Origin: Chrysaora quinquecirrha | Taxonomy: Eukaryota > Cnidaria > Scyphozoa > Semaeostomeae > Pelagiidae | Reading direction: 5' to 3' | Assembly (NCBI GenBank): GCA_014526335.1 | Contig: JACTAT010000022.1 | Location: forward strand, 1,060,604 to 1,124,603 | Length of the DNA stretch: 64,000 bases | Shown: in pieces, positions 36,801-44,500 of the stretch | How positions within the stretch are numbered: position 1 is the stretch's first letter | Layout of the letters: every line of letters begins with the position of its first letter | Program-made: the position numbers and the translations under genes | Notes under the pieces: generated by a model | Database searches by the model: none | Told to the model about the DNA's origin: nothing | What the model saw: the letters and a program-made list of their open reading frames with translations, nothing else

Positions 36801-39800
36801 GTATTTCTATTGGACACCGGTCTTACTTTGTACTTTGAGGCTCTTGCTGAACGATCGAACATTGTTTGTAAAGCATTTCAAGCAATTTCTGAACGTTTGG
36901 CCACGTTTGAAACCATTGCTTGACAAACATACTAAGCAGACTTTTTTGCACTATGCTTGTGAAAAATTCGATAATATTTTTTCAAAAACAAAAACAAAAA
37001 ACATTAAAAGGCCTTTCAAGCATTGCTGAGCCAATTCTGCTTTTCGAACCTTATTTAGCAACATGACCAAACTGTCAAATTTCAAATGTTTGACAAACAA
37101 TGTTTGATCGTTTGGCCAGGGCCTTATGATAGTAAGAGCAGAAGATAAGAATTAGAGAATCTTTAGTAAGCTTGCCTTTTCATGTTCTATCACGTCTCGA
37201 GTTGATTGAATGGCACATTGTGTTTACGACTTTGGTTGGAATCAAATTTCCAGTTTGAAGCATTTATTTTTCTAATCTTTTGCAGATTGATCGTGAACAA
37301 TTAGTGGCATATTTTGCGATGAAAAATGATTTAAGTGATGACGCTTCAAAAACTAAAATGTAAGTAGGTTCTATATTCATTATACTTTGAAAGCTTCCTA
37401 ATGTCAAGTAGCTAGTCATCTTTAAATACTTATACTAAGTAGTACTAGTAGTACTTTATACAAATCTTTGCAATCTTTGTCTATGTTCACTACTCAAAAT
37501 TTTTCTAATTTTCAGTGATATGGACAAGAAGAAATCTGTACTGGTTAATGCTTTGATCAAAAAGGTAAAATGTATTACCATAATTGTCGATTAAGCCCCC
37601 ACTTTGGAATTAAGTTCTGCAAGCAACCCCCTCCAATAAGCCCCATGTCCAAATATGCCCTCCTCGAATAAGCCCCACTTTGGAATTAAGTTCGGCAAGC
37701 AACCCCCTCCAATAAGCCCCACTTCCAAATAAGCCCTCCTCGAATAAGCTGCCACTTTGGAATTAAGTTTTGCAAGCAACCCCCTCCAATAAGCCCCCAT
37801 GTCCAAATATGCCCTCCTCGAATAAGCCCCACTTTGGAATTAAGTTCTGCAAGCAACCCCCTCCAATAAGCCCCATGTCCAAATATGCCCTCCTCGAATA
37901 AGCCCCCACTTTGGAATTAAGTTCTGCAAGCAACCCTCCCTCCAATAAGCCCCATGTCCAAATATGCCCTCCTCGAATAAGCCCCACTTTGGAATTAAGT
38001 TCTGCAAGCAACCCCCCTCCAATAAGCCCCCATGTCCAAATATGCCTCCTCGAATAAGCCGCCACTTTGGAATTAAGTTCGGCAAGCAACCCCTCCAATA
38101 AGCCCCCATGTCCAAATATGCCCTCCTCGAATAAGCCCCCACTTTGGAATTAAGTTCGGCAAGCAACCCCCTCCAATAAGCCCCACTTCCAAATAAGCCC
38201 TCCTCGAATAAGCCGCCACTTTGGAATTAAGTTTTGCAAGCAACACCCCCCAAATAAGCCCACTTGGGAACTATACGAAGGCCTTGTGTATTTTTTGTCT
38301 ATAATGCATCTTTCGACTGATTAAAACACTGAAAATGCTAGTGCTGACAGGTTTTACTATCAATTCAACCAATAATCACCCATTGGTTGTTGGCAAACAG
38401 CTTATTGTTGATTATATTATACAAATATAAGTTATCTTTTTCCCTCTATTATTCTGTCAAAAGCAAACTGGGACTAGTGAATGTTTTGATAAGCCATCTC
38501 CCTCGAATAAGCAGTGGCGTAGCCAGACATCCAACACAGGGGGGTAAGAGGGTGTGTTCGAGGAAAAATAGGGCGTGGTTTTGAGAATTAATACCCAAGT
38601 CGTACCCTGTGACACTTTTACATCAGATTTGGCCTTTATACAAAACTCATCTTGGCGATGATTGGGGGCGACTGCCTCCCGTGCCCCCCCTTGACACGCC
38701 ACTGCGAATAAGCCCTCCCCTCGAATAAGCACGTGAAATTCATGTTGCAAATAAGCCCCCGGGGGCTTATTTGAGGATTTTATTAACGTTAACTTTATCA
38801 ATACTTGATAATAAATAGCTGAAATTATATCATGATCTTTCTTTGAAGGGCACAGCCATTGTGGATCTTAAATCATTGACTGAACAAGAAAGATCAGGTA
38901 ACTAGAAACATTAATAGTAATACAGTATAAAACCGTACATAAGAGCTTTCATTTTCTTTAAGAACCCACAATCTTTAATTATGTATCTTCTACCCAATAA
39001 ACAAGACCCATTTTACTCTGGTATCCAGAGAAGCTCTGCAGATATTGTTTCAATCAACTCATAGGGTTTAAGTGCAACTTGGATTTATGATTTAACGTCT
39101 GTCATGGACTCCAAAAACATTGAATTCATTAACGTGATAAGCAGGGGCCTGCTGCTGCTGCATAACGTTGAACTACGATTTTTTTCCTGGCATTCACTTT
39201 AGGCCCTTTTAGAACCTACACCGTCGTTTTAGTCCAGTTTGTTCAATCTATATTCGACGTTACATATTTTGAGGAAATCAGACGAAAGAACTTGTCTTTT
39301 TAAGGCAACTGTGATTTTAGTAAAACCGAATATCTTATAATGGAAAGGAAATTTTTTGCTCGTTTGATTTACATCTGACCTGATTTAAGTGAAATCTTTT
39401 GTAGTTTCTATGCAAACTGAAGAAGAGCCAACCGAAGAAGGAGTAGAAAGTTTACCACAAGTGGAGGAAAAATATACCGGCAAGTTATTAAATATATTTG
39501 GGGACTTGGTGCTTTGACTTTCCCTGGGTTATACTTATTATTGGTGAAAAATTGCCATTAAAATTGCAACGGATAAAGAGATATTTTGCTTGCAGGACAC
39601 TGATGATGAAAGATAAGGTGTTTTAGTTACAGTTGCTAGGATCAGAAGTAGATGAACTAATGAGACCTTAACCCTTGTTGTGACGCTTCTATGGCTGAGG
39701 CTCAAACCATATCCTCACTGAGCTCCTGACACCACCACGAGCCAGGAGGATTAAGCCACGATGCCACATCCCTTGATGCTCCCTCCTTTTTTTAATTGGA

Positions 39801-41239
39801 TAATCATGCTTTAATTTGGTTTCTCCAGTTTCTCAAGTTGATGAAATTTACGAAGAAATCGCCAAGTGGATCGAAGCTACAGACCCAAAGGTACGAATAG
39901 CTATTCTCTAATTTGTTTAATCCTAACGAGGATGTCCTAAGCGAAAGAGTGTCACATATGGACAGGAAAGTTCACTCAGCGTCCTATTCACCCTTGGGAT
40001 GAACGGTTAGCCTTTAGATAAAGTAAAATGCCATAATCAGGGTGTAGATCCTAAAATAGGGTCCAAACCAATTGCCATAAAAACAAAGCATGGTTCAAAG
40101 GTTTAGCAGCTTTAGCAAGCGCTGCTTATCGTTATTCTGAATGCAATGTTTTTGGAGTCCACGGGGAGGGTTTAACTCACCTAGAAGATGCATTTTAACC
40201 CCGTGAGTGAATCGAAACCCTTTATTAAGGTCCTTTGTTGGATATCAGGCTAAAAGGTTCTTATTTGAAGAAAAGGGTATAGGAAATATTTAATTTCTGT
40301 CTGCAGGCTCTTGAGAAATTAAGGCTCTTGTGTGCGGGTTGTCATTGTATCTCTTGAAAAAACGGCAGATTAAGAAGGTTTTAAAAAACTTTGTGCCTAA
40401 GGGCCTTGGAGTTTCGCAGACTTCACGGTTCCCAAAAAATAGATGAAACGTTCTGAACTAACTAATTGTCGTTCAGATTCTTAGATAACGCCCTAGGCGC
40501 TTAACCGAAGCACAACGGTACTCTTACTTTTGTGGCTTCTGATTTCAGAAACCCTCAGTCTGTGAATTTCTGAGTTTTGATGACTATAGCATCCTTAAGT
40601 AACAGACCTTGAGTCTCGCTAGTTTGCGTTTTAATATTTGCATTTTTAATAATTTCAGATGCTGCTACTAACTGTTAAACATGCACACTGTCACAAGCAA
40701 TATGGAAGAGCATTTAAGGCTTTATTCAAATTACAAGATGATCAGCCAGCCTCAAAGATTTACGAGGAACTTTGTATTAAGGTATTACAACCTCAAACCA
40801 ATCAACTGTTTATCATTAAATAAAGACTTTGATCTAAGAGGACGAATACAAGGCTTAGTTTTAAGGTAAAAAGGGAAGAAATAGTTGTAGCAAGGCCTAT
40901 GCCTATGCAAATATTGCCACAGTCAGACCTCGTTGTCGATTGCTAATCGGCGGCTTTTTGGAACTAATTTGTTGATCAGAATTTACTCAATTACCCCCCC
41001 TGTTCCGAAAGCCAAATTTACTGTAATAATTAACGATTCCCCACCCCTAGACCAAATAAACGTTAACCCCCGAATTTCACTTTATTTCCCTGAAATATTC
41101 TCAATACTTTGTTCCTTCATTTAATGACATATTTTTTCCAAATTTTCAGCTTTCAAAAGAAGTCGGTTGGCATCATGTCACAAAATACTTAGAACAAATG
41201 AACATTATCAACTCTCCACCGAGTTACGAACTGTTTTAA
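15444..41239 (+). CDS. TPP2: Tripeptidyl-peptidase II, complete gene of 41 exons
   Basis: TPP2 is a giant cytosolic subtilisin-family serine exopeptidase that removes tripeptides from the N-termini of peptides released by the proteasome and assembles into spindle-shaped complexes. The 41 exons join without frameshift to 1267 codons plus stop, close to the roughly 1250 residues of vertebrate TPP2. The start at 15444 (context gcaATGG) is chosen because residues from there align with the family N-terminus (LLPKKE, then EYDGR). An in-frame upstream ATG at 15204 would add residues read from a SINE-like repeat. The catalytic residues are D46, H268, N366 and S453 by my count. The gene ends in YELF followed by TAA at 41237-41239. 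Introns are mostly GT-AG, with one GC-AG. Several introns have grown by transposon and satellite insertion; intron 28 is 4.36 kb. Exon coordinates are in the next three entries. Confidence 0.96.
17304..17690. mobile_element. Palindromic MITE family B, fullest copy
   Basis: Inverted ends: left TTTTGATGAACAGCGGAAAC, right GTGTTTCCACTGTTTTTCTC. Inner inverted blocks are CTCAGAGTGTAAACTTCAG and GACGTTTATACTCTGAGG. Begins 9 bp after TPP2 exon 5. Confidence 0.75.
17750..18087. mobile_element. Non-autonomous DNA transposon with 14-bp TIR and 8-bp target duplication
   Basis: 338 bp bounded by the perfect 14-bp terminal inverted repeat CCCGGGGGGGTAAC and flanked by the direct repeat AGTGTATG at 17742-17749 and 18088-18095. 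Sub-terminal inverted blocks GGGATGTGCCATTTT and AAAATGGCACATCCC extend the symmetry. An 8-bp duplication fits hAT-like or related superfamilies. No transposase. In TPP2 intron 5. Confidence 0.88.
19563..19804. mobile_element. Palindromic MITE family A copy in TPP2 intron 8
   Basis: About 240 bp with diverged termini. The core GGCCACGTCACAAAACATTG is intact. It ends about 90 bp before exon 9. Confidence 0.75.
20114..20401. mobile_element. Palindromic MITE family A copy in TPP2 intron 9
   Basis: Near-complete copy starting TAAGGCCCTTGCCAAACAAT and ending TCTGGCCTAAGCCTAA. One of the better copies for defining the termini. Confidence 0.8.
20930..21345 (-). mobile_element. Cluster of family 1 SINE copies in TPP2 intron 11
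   Basis: Three heads follow one another on the minus strand (B-box complements near 20955, 21068 and 21292), the middle one with a full body. This suggests repeated insertion into, or dimerisation of, the same SINE. Confidence 0.65.
21536..21681. repeat. ACTTT pentanucleotide microsatellite
   Basis: About 28 near-perfect copies of ACTTT in TPP2 intron 12, between exons 12 and 13. Confidence 0.97.
22080..22245 (+). mobile_element. tRNA-like SINE, family 2, in TPP2 intron 13
   Basis: B-box-like GGGTTTGATCC, then CAGCTACGGTAGCATCACTG and the tail GGCACTAAATACATAATTTA. The A box is weak. Confidence 0.58.
22372..29524 (+). CDS. TPP2: TPP2 exons 14-28: post-catalytic beta-sandwich region
   Basis: Exons: 22372-22423, 22909-22949, 23060-23097, 23643-23708, about 24108-24216, 24484-24579, 25267-25328, 25463-25539, 25857-25966, 26899-27053, 27750-27866, 28113-28213, 28386-28482, 28937-29074, 29477-29524. 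Family-typical blocks are [83 protein letters not shown] and [19 protein letters not shown]. In family members this part carries oligomer contacts and beta-sandwich domains. The acceptor at about 24107 is placed so that the frame closes. The exon at 22909 uses a GTGCGA donor. I see no frameshift or stop. Confidence 0.92.
23205..23510. mobile_element. Palindromic MITE family A copy in TPP2 intron 16
   Basis: Right terminus TTGTTTGGCCAGGACCTTA. The left arm is diverged and overlaid by a short A-rich repeat. Confidence 0.75.
24735..24927. mobile_element. Older copy of the CAGTGGCG hAT-type MITE
   Basis: Same length (193 bp) and interior as the 38512 element (shared CTGTGACACTTTTACATC). The right terminus has mutated to CGCCAATG. 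Flanks ACCAAAAC and ACCCAAAT match at 6 of 8 positions, a decayed target duplication. In TPP2 intron 19. Confidence 0.82.
26022..26825. repeat. GGAT tetranucleotide array in TPP2 intron 22
   Basis: About 800 bp of GGAT with GGGT, TTGA and GATC variants and a larger duplicated pattern of about 300 bp. The open frame reading HPSI repeats is a by-product. Confidence 0.95.
27415..27692. repeat. GGGGGCTTAATAGAGAG-type repeat in TPP2 intron 23
   Basis: Degenerate units of GGGCTTAATAGAGAG and GGGTGCTTGATAGAGAG. The complement (ATTAAGCCCCCTCT) recurs at 35110 and 58190, so the unit is dispersed in this genome. Confidence 0.75.
28608..28925. repeat. Tandem duplication of a 141-bp segment before TPP2 exon 27
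   Basis: GTTGACAGTTAC recurs at about 28609, 28750 and 28891. A partial third copy ends at the exon 27 acceptor. A related partial segment also follows the exon 26 donor. Confidence 0.85.
29170..29415. mobile_element. Palindromic MITE family A copy in TPP2 intron 27
   Basis: Starts TAAGGCACTTGCCAAACGAT and ends GATCAGAGCCTTAA, about 60 bp before exon 28. Both arms are recognisable. Confidence 0.8.
29709..29839. mobile_element. Family D MITE in TPP2 intron 28
   Basis: 131 bp. Shares TTCCTCCCACTCTTTCGG and ACTACGACGAATGTAATAAG with the 58898 copy but keeps about 40 bp of interior that the latter lost. No clear target duplication. Confidence 0.82.
29935..30012 (-). mobile_element. Family 1 SINE, head half, split by the compound insertion
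   Basis: CACGATTGGCATGCCAATAT, then AATTCGAGCCTGGGCTGCAT, matches the head of family 1 on the minus strand and stops where the GATCCTTA array begins. The other half is at 33622-33745. Confidence 0.72.
30013..30528. repeat. Left array of TGATCCTTA units
   Basis: About 50 tandem units of 10-11 bp of the type CTGATCCTTA, with variants TTAGCTGATCC and CTAATCC. It is the reverse complement of the much longer array at 30606-32405. Confidence 0.9.
30529..30605. repeat. 77-bp imperfect palindrome between the inverted arrays
   Basis: Begins CTAACTATTTCACCCAATGA and ends TCATTGGCTCAAATAGTTAG. The inner part closes on GAATC-AGG-GATTC. Could form a hairpin that also joins the flanking arrays. Confidence 0.85.
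30606..32405. repeat. Right array of AGGATCAGTA units
   Basis: About 1.8 kb of 10-12 bp units (AGGATCAGTA, AGGATCAGCTA, TGATTAGTG) with higher-order repeats of roughly 180-300 bp. For example, a block containing GAGGATCAGGGTGAGG recurs at least four times. Confidence 0.9.
32484..32490 (+). promoter_or_regulatory. TATA box of the zinc-finger gene remnant
   Basis: TATAAAT about 70 bp before the ATG at 32561, in unique sequence directly after the array. The position fits a short 5' leader. Confidence 0.45.
32561..33063 (+). pseudogene. C2H2 zinc-finger, acidic protein gene with a one-base frameshift
   Basis: The first frame (32561-32851) encodes one C2H2 finger ([10 protein letters not shown]... 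with H-x4-H) followed by a Glu/Asp/Ser-rich stretch and [18 protein letters not shown]. The reading then continues in another frame (open from 32812, stop ending 33063) with [20 protein letters not shown] and a second acidic patch. The two parts look like one protein of about 165 residues broken by a single-base shift between 32812 and 32850. I do not recognise the family. It lies wholly inside the compound insertion and is probably part of that element's gene content. It could be a decayed copy or, less likely, use frameshifting. Confidence 0.6.
33208..33324. promoter_or_regulatory. Array of 24 heat-shock-element half-sites
   Basis: GAA and TTC alternate every five bases without a break (TTCTAGAAAGTTCTGGAA type) for 117 bp, the exact nGAAn/nTTCn geometry bound by heat shock factor trimers, for which three half-sites suffice. 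Eleven decamers form a 30-bp higher-order unit repeated about four times. Only one half-site is altered (CTC at about 33238). Confidence 0.8.
33330..33520 (+). promoter_or_regulatory. Promoter-like motif cluster after the heat-shock array
   Basis: Two CCAAT boxes (AACCAATCAAATCG; CAACCAATCAGATC), GCGTCACGTGACG with an E-box/CRE core, an E2F-like TCGCGGGAAAA and GGCGTCACGTCAGC. A good 5' splice site (GGTAAGTAT) follows near 33512. It resembles a promoter plus first exon. Whether it is used is unknown. Confidence 0.4.
33622..33745 (-). mobile_element. Family 1 SINE, body half, split by the compound insertion
   Basis: CCAAATCATACAGTCCAAGA to TTTTTCATGAATGGCA matches the body of the copies at 10860 and 21150. 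It continues the half found at 29935-30012; about 28 bp between the halves are missing. Confidence 0.72.
33881..41239 (+). CDS. TPP2: TPP2 exons 29-41: C-terminal helical region and stop
   Basis: Exons: 33881-34086, 34320-34398, 34549-34638, 35342-35397, 36428-36527, 36716-36769, 37286-37359, 37516-37564, 38849-38897, 39405-39479, 39829-39890, 40659-40781, 41150-41239. Recognisable blocks are [66 protein letters not shown] and [19 protein letters not shown]. The acidic linker exon 39405-39479 ends at a GC donor (39480-39481). This half of the gene has its introns filled with repeats: a 76-bp minisatellite and a hAT-type MITE in intron 36, and a palindromic MITE in intron 34. TPP2 converges on PAK across a satellite array. 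Confidence 0.92.
34662..34920. mobile_element. Palindromic MITE family B copy in TPP2 intron 31
   Basis: Same ends as the 17304 copy (AAGTGGAAACATGTTTGGGC; GATGTTTCCGCTGTTTCTCG), with a shorter middle. Confidence 0.7.
35110..35180. repeat. ATTAAGCCCCCT short repeat
   Basis: Four units of ATTAAGCCCCCTCTTT type in TPP2 intron 31, the same unit as at 58190-58260 and, inverted, at 27415-27692. Confidence 0.75.
35762..36240. mobile_element. Probable diverged MITE family B copy
   Basis: Inverted blocks GAGTATGAAACGTCAGAAA near the left and CTGTTTCTGACGTTTCTTCC near the right match the inner arms of family B. The termini are unclear. Confidence 0.5.
36837..37126. mobile_element. Palindromic MITE family A copy in TPP2 intron 34
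   Basis: About 290 bp with right terminus GATCGTTTGGCCAGGGCCTT. The interior carries an A-rich expansion. Confidence 0.8.
37590..38262. repeat. 76-bp minisatellite in TPP2 intron 36
   Basis: About nine units marked by TTTGGAATTAAGTTCTGC, CCCCCTCCAATAAGCCCC and CCCTCCTCGAATAAGCC. Stray units continue to about 38780 around the hAT-type MITE. Confidence 0.93.
38512..38704. mobile_element. hAT-type MITE with 8-bp target duplication
   Basis: 193 bp with termini CAGTGGCGTAGCC and CACGCCACTG, flanked by CGAATAAG at 38504-38511 and 38705-38712. CAGTGGCG-type ends with 8-bp duplications are typical of hAT MITEs. The target is a unit of the AATAAGCCCC repeat in TPP2 intron 36. Confidence 0.9.
38748..38773. 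repeat. 26-bp perfect palindrome
   Basis: Each half reads CAAATAAGCCCCC. It joins the AATAAGCCCCC repeat to its own inverse at the right edge of the minisatellite region. Confidence 0.9.
39600..39785 (-). mobile_element. tRNA-like SINE, family 2, minus-strand copy
   Basis: On the minus strand: A-box-like GTGGCTTAATCC, GTGGTGTCAGGAGCTCAGTG, B-box-like GGTTTGAGCCTC, then the CTACTTCTGATCCTAG tail. In TPP2 intron 38. Confidence 0.58.
40025..40345. mobile_element. Second copy of the CAGTCAAAACCC TIR element, left end lost
   Basis: Shares ATGCCATAATCAGG and TTCTGAATGCAATGTT with the 13229 element and ends with CTCTTGTGTGCGGGTTGTC, the right inverted repeat. In TPP2 intron 39. Confidence 0.65.
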
Positions 41240-41534
41240 AATTTATTTAACGCAAGATATTTATGGGACATTAATTTTTGGGACACTTACTTATGAATAC
41301 ATACTTCTTGTATTTGTCACTGACACTGTTGAAATAGTTTTTAATGCTGTTTACTTCTGCTATTTAATATCCTAGATAAATTGATTGCTTTATATTTGAA
41401 TCCATTAATTTTGAACGACTTGTTTCAGCCTTTTTCTTTCTCTAACCTTACCGTCGAATTCACGGTCTTGTTTTCATCCTATATACGCGCTTAAGATCGT
41501 TTTCATATCTCTGCAAAAAGGTTGAAAGGTTGCC

Positions 41535-44500
41535 TTTAGGAAGCTATTTTTGATGATTTAGGTCAATTTGAAAACCCTCGATTTTGGCAGATTTTTTGTC
41601 ATTTTGCCTTAGTATAGCCTTGCCGTTTTGCCAAAAATGGGCGATTTTGAGGGTTTTTATTTTGTCAATTTTATTGGCTAAAAACCTTTATAATAGTCAG
41701 GTAAAGGCATTGGAATGGGTATTCCTGCTCTTAAGAAGCTACTTTTGATGATTTAGGTCGATTTGAAAACCCTCAATTTTGGCCGATTTTTGGCCATTTT
41801 GCCTTAGTATAGCCTTGCCTTTTTGCCCAAAAATGGGCGATTTCAAGGGTTTTTATTTTCTCAATTTTATTGCCTAAATACCTTTATTATAGCCTGATAA
41901 AGGCATTGAAATGGGTATTCCTGCTCTTAAGAAGCTATTTTTGATGATTTAGGTCGATTTGAAAACCCTCGATTTTGCCGGATTTTTGGCCATTTTGCCT
42001 TAGTATAGCCTTACATTTTTGCCCAAAAATGGGCGATTTCAAGGGTTTTTATTTTGTCAATTTTATTGCCTAAATACCTTTATTATAGCCTGATAAAGGC
42101 ATTGGAATGGGTATTCCTGCTCTTAAGAAGATACTTTTGATGATTTAGGTCGATTTGAAAACCCTCGATTTTGCCGGATTTTTGGCCATTTTGCCTTAGT
42201 ATAGCCTTACCTTTTTGCCCAAAAATGGGCGATTTCAAGGGTTTTTATTTTGTCAATTTTATTACCTAATTACCTTTATTATAGCCTGATAAAGGCATTG
42301 GAATAAGTATTTCTGCTCTTAAAAAGCTATTTTTGATGATTTAGGTCGATTTGAAAACCCTCGATTTTGCCCGATTTTTGGCCATTTTGCCTTAGTATAG
42401 CCTTGCCTTTTTGCCCAAAAATGGGTGATTTCAAGGGTTTTTATTTTCTCGATTTTATTGCCTAAATTCCTTTATTATAGCCTTATAAAGGCATTGGAAT
42501 GGGTATTCCTGCTCTTAAGAAGCTATTTTTGATGATTTAGGTCGATTTGAAAACCCTCGATTTTGCCCGATTTTTGGCAATTTAGCCTTAGTATAGCCTT
42601 GCCTTTTTGCCCAAAAATGGGCGATTTTAAGGGTTTCTATTTTCTCAATTTTATTGCCTAAATTCCTTTATTATAGCCTGATAAATTTTGATGATTTAGG
42701 TCGATTTGAAAACCCTCGATTTTGCCCGATTTTTGGCAATTTAGCCTTAGTATAGCCTTGCCTTTTTGCCCAAAAATGGGCGATTTTAAGGGTTTCTATT
42801 TTCTCAATTTTATTGCCTAAATTCCTTTATTATAGCCTGATAAAGGCATTGGAATCGGTATTCCTGCTCTTAAGAAGCTATTTTTGATGATTTAGGTCGA
42901 TTTGAAAACCCTCGATTTTGCCCGATTTTTAACCATTTTGCCTTAGTATAGCCTTACCTTTTTGCCCAAAAATGGGTGATTTCAAGGGTTTTTATTTTGT
43001 CAATTTTACTGCCTAAATACCTTTATTATAGCCTGATAAACGCATTGGAATGGGTATTCCTGCTCTTAAGAAGATACTTTTGATGATTTAGGTCGATTTG
43101 AAAACCCTCGATTTTGGCCGATTTTTGGTCATTTTGCCTTAGTATAGCCTTGCCTTTTTGCCCAAAAATGGGCGATTTTGAGGGTTTTTATTTTGTCAAT
43201 TTTATTGCCTAAATACCTTTATTATAGCCAGGTAAAGGCATTGGAAAGGGTATTCCTGCTCTTAAGAAGCTATTTTTTATGAATTAGGTCAATTTGGAAA
43301 CCCTCGATTTTGGCCGATTTTTGGCCATTTTGCCTTAGTATAGCCTTGCCTTTTTGCCCAAAAATGGGCGATTTCAAGGGTTTTTATTTTCTCAATTTTA
43401 TTGCCTAAATACCTTTATTATAGCCTGATAAAGGCATTGGAATGGGTATTCCTGCTCTTAAGAAGCTATTTTTGATGATTTAGGTCGATTTGAAAACCCT
43501 CGATTTTGGCCGATTTTTGGTCATTTTGCCTTAGTATAGCCTTGCCTGCTCTTAAGAAGCTATTTTTATGAATTAGGTCAATTTGGAAACCCTCGATTTT
43601 GGCCGATTTTTGGCCATTTTGCCTTAGTATAGCCTTGCCTTTTTGCCCAAAAATGGGCGATTTCAAGGGTTTTTATTTTCTCAATTTTATTGCCTAAATA
43701 ACTTTATTATAGCCTGATAAAGGCATTGGAATGGGTATTCCTGCTCTTAAGAAGCTATTTTTGATGATTTAGGTCGATTTGAAAACCCTCGATTTTGGCC
43801 GAATTTTATTGCCTAAATTCCTTTATTATAGCCTGATAAAGGCATTGGAATGGGTATTCCTGCTCTTAAGAAGCTATTTTTGATGATTTAGGTCGATTTG
43901 AAAACCCTCGATTTTGGCCGATTTTTGGCCATTTTGCCTTAGTATAGCCTTGCCTTTTTGCCTATTTTTGATGAATTAGGTCAATTTGAAAAAATGGGTG
44001 ATTTCAAGGGTTTTATTTTGTCAATTTTATTGCCTAAATACCTTTATTATAGCCTGATAAACGCATTGGAATGGGTATTCCTGCTCTTAAGAAGATACTT
44101 TTGATGATTTAGGTCGATTTGAAAACCCTCGATTTTGGCCGATTTTTGGTCATTTTGCCTTAGTATAGCCTTGCCTTTTTGCCCAAAAATGGGTGATTTC
44201 AAGGGTTTTTATTTTCTCGATTTTATTGCCTAAATTCCTTTATTATAGCCTTATAAAGGCAATGGAATGGGTATTCCTGCTCTTAAGAAGTTATTTTTTA
44301 TGATTTAGGTCGATTTGAAAACCCTCGATTTTGCCCGATTTTTGGCAATTTTGCCTTAGTATAGCCTTGCCTTTTTGCCCAAAAATGGGCGATTTTAAGG
44401 GTTTCTATTTTCTCAATTTTATTGCCTAAATTCCTTTATTATAGCCTGATAAAGGCATTGGAATGGGTATTCCTGCTCTTAAGAAGCTATTTTTGATGAT

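Noticed and set aside
37591..38166. Minus-strand Gly/Trp-rich repeated frames
   Set aside because: By-product of the 76-bp minisatellite. Frames change with unit length.
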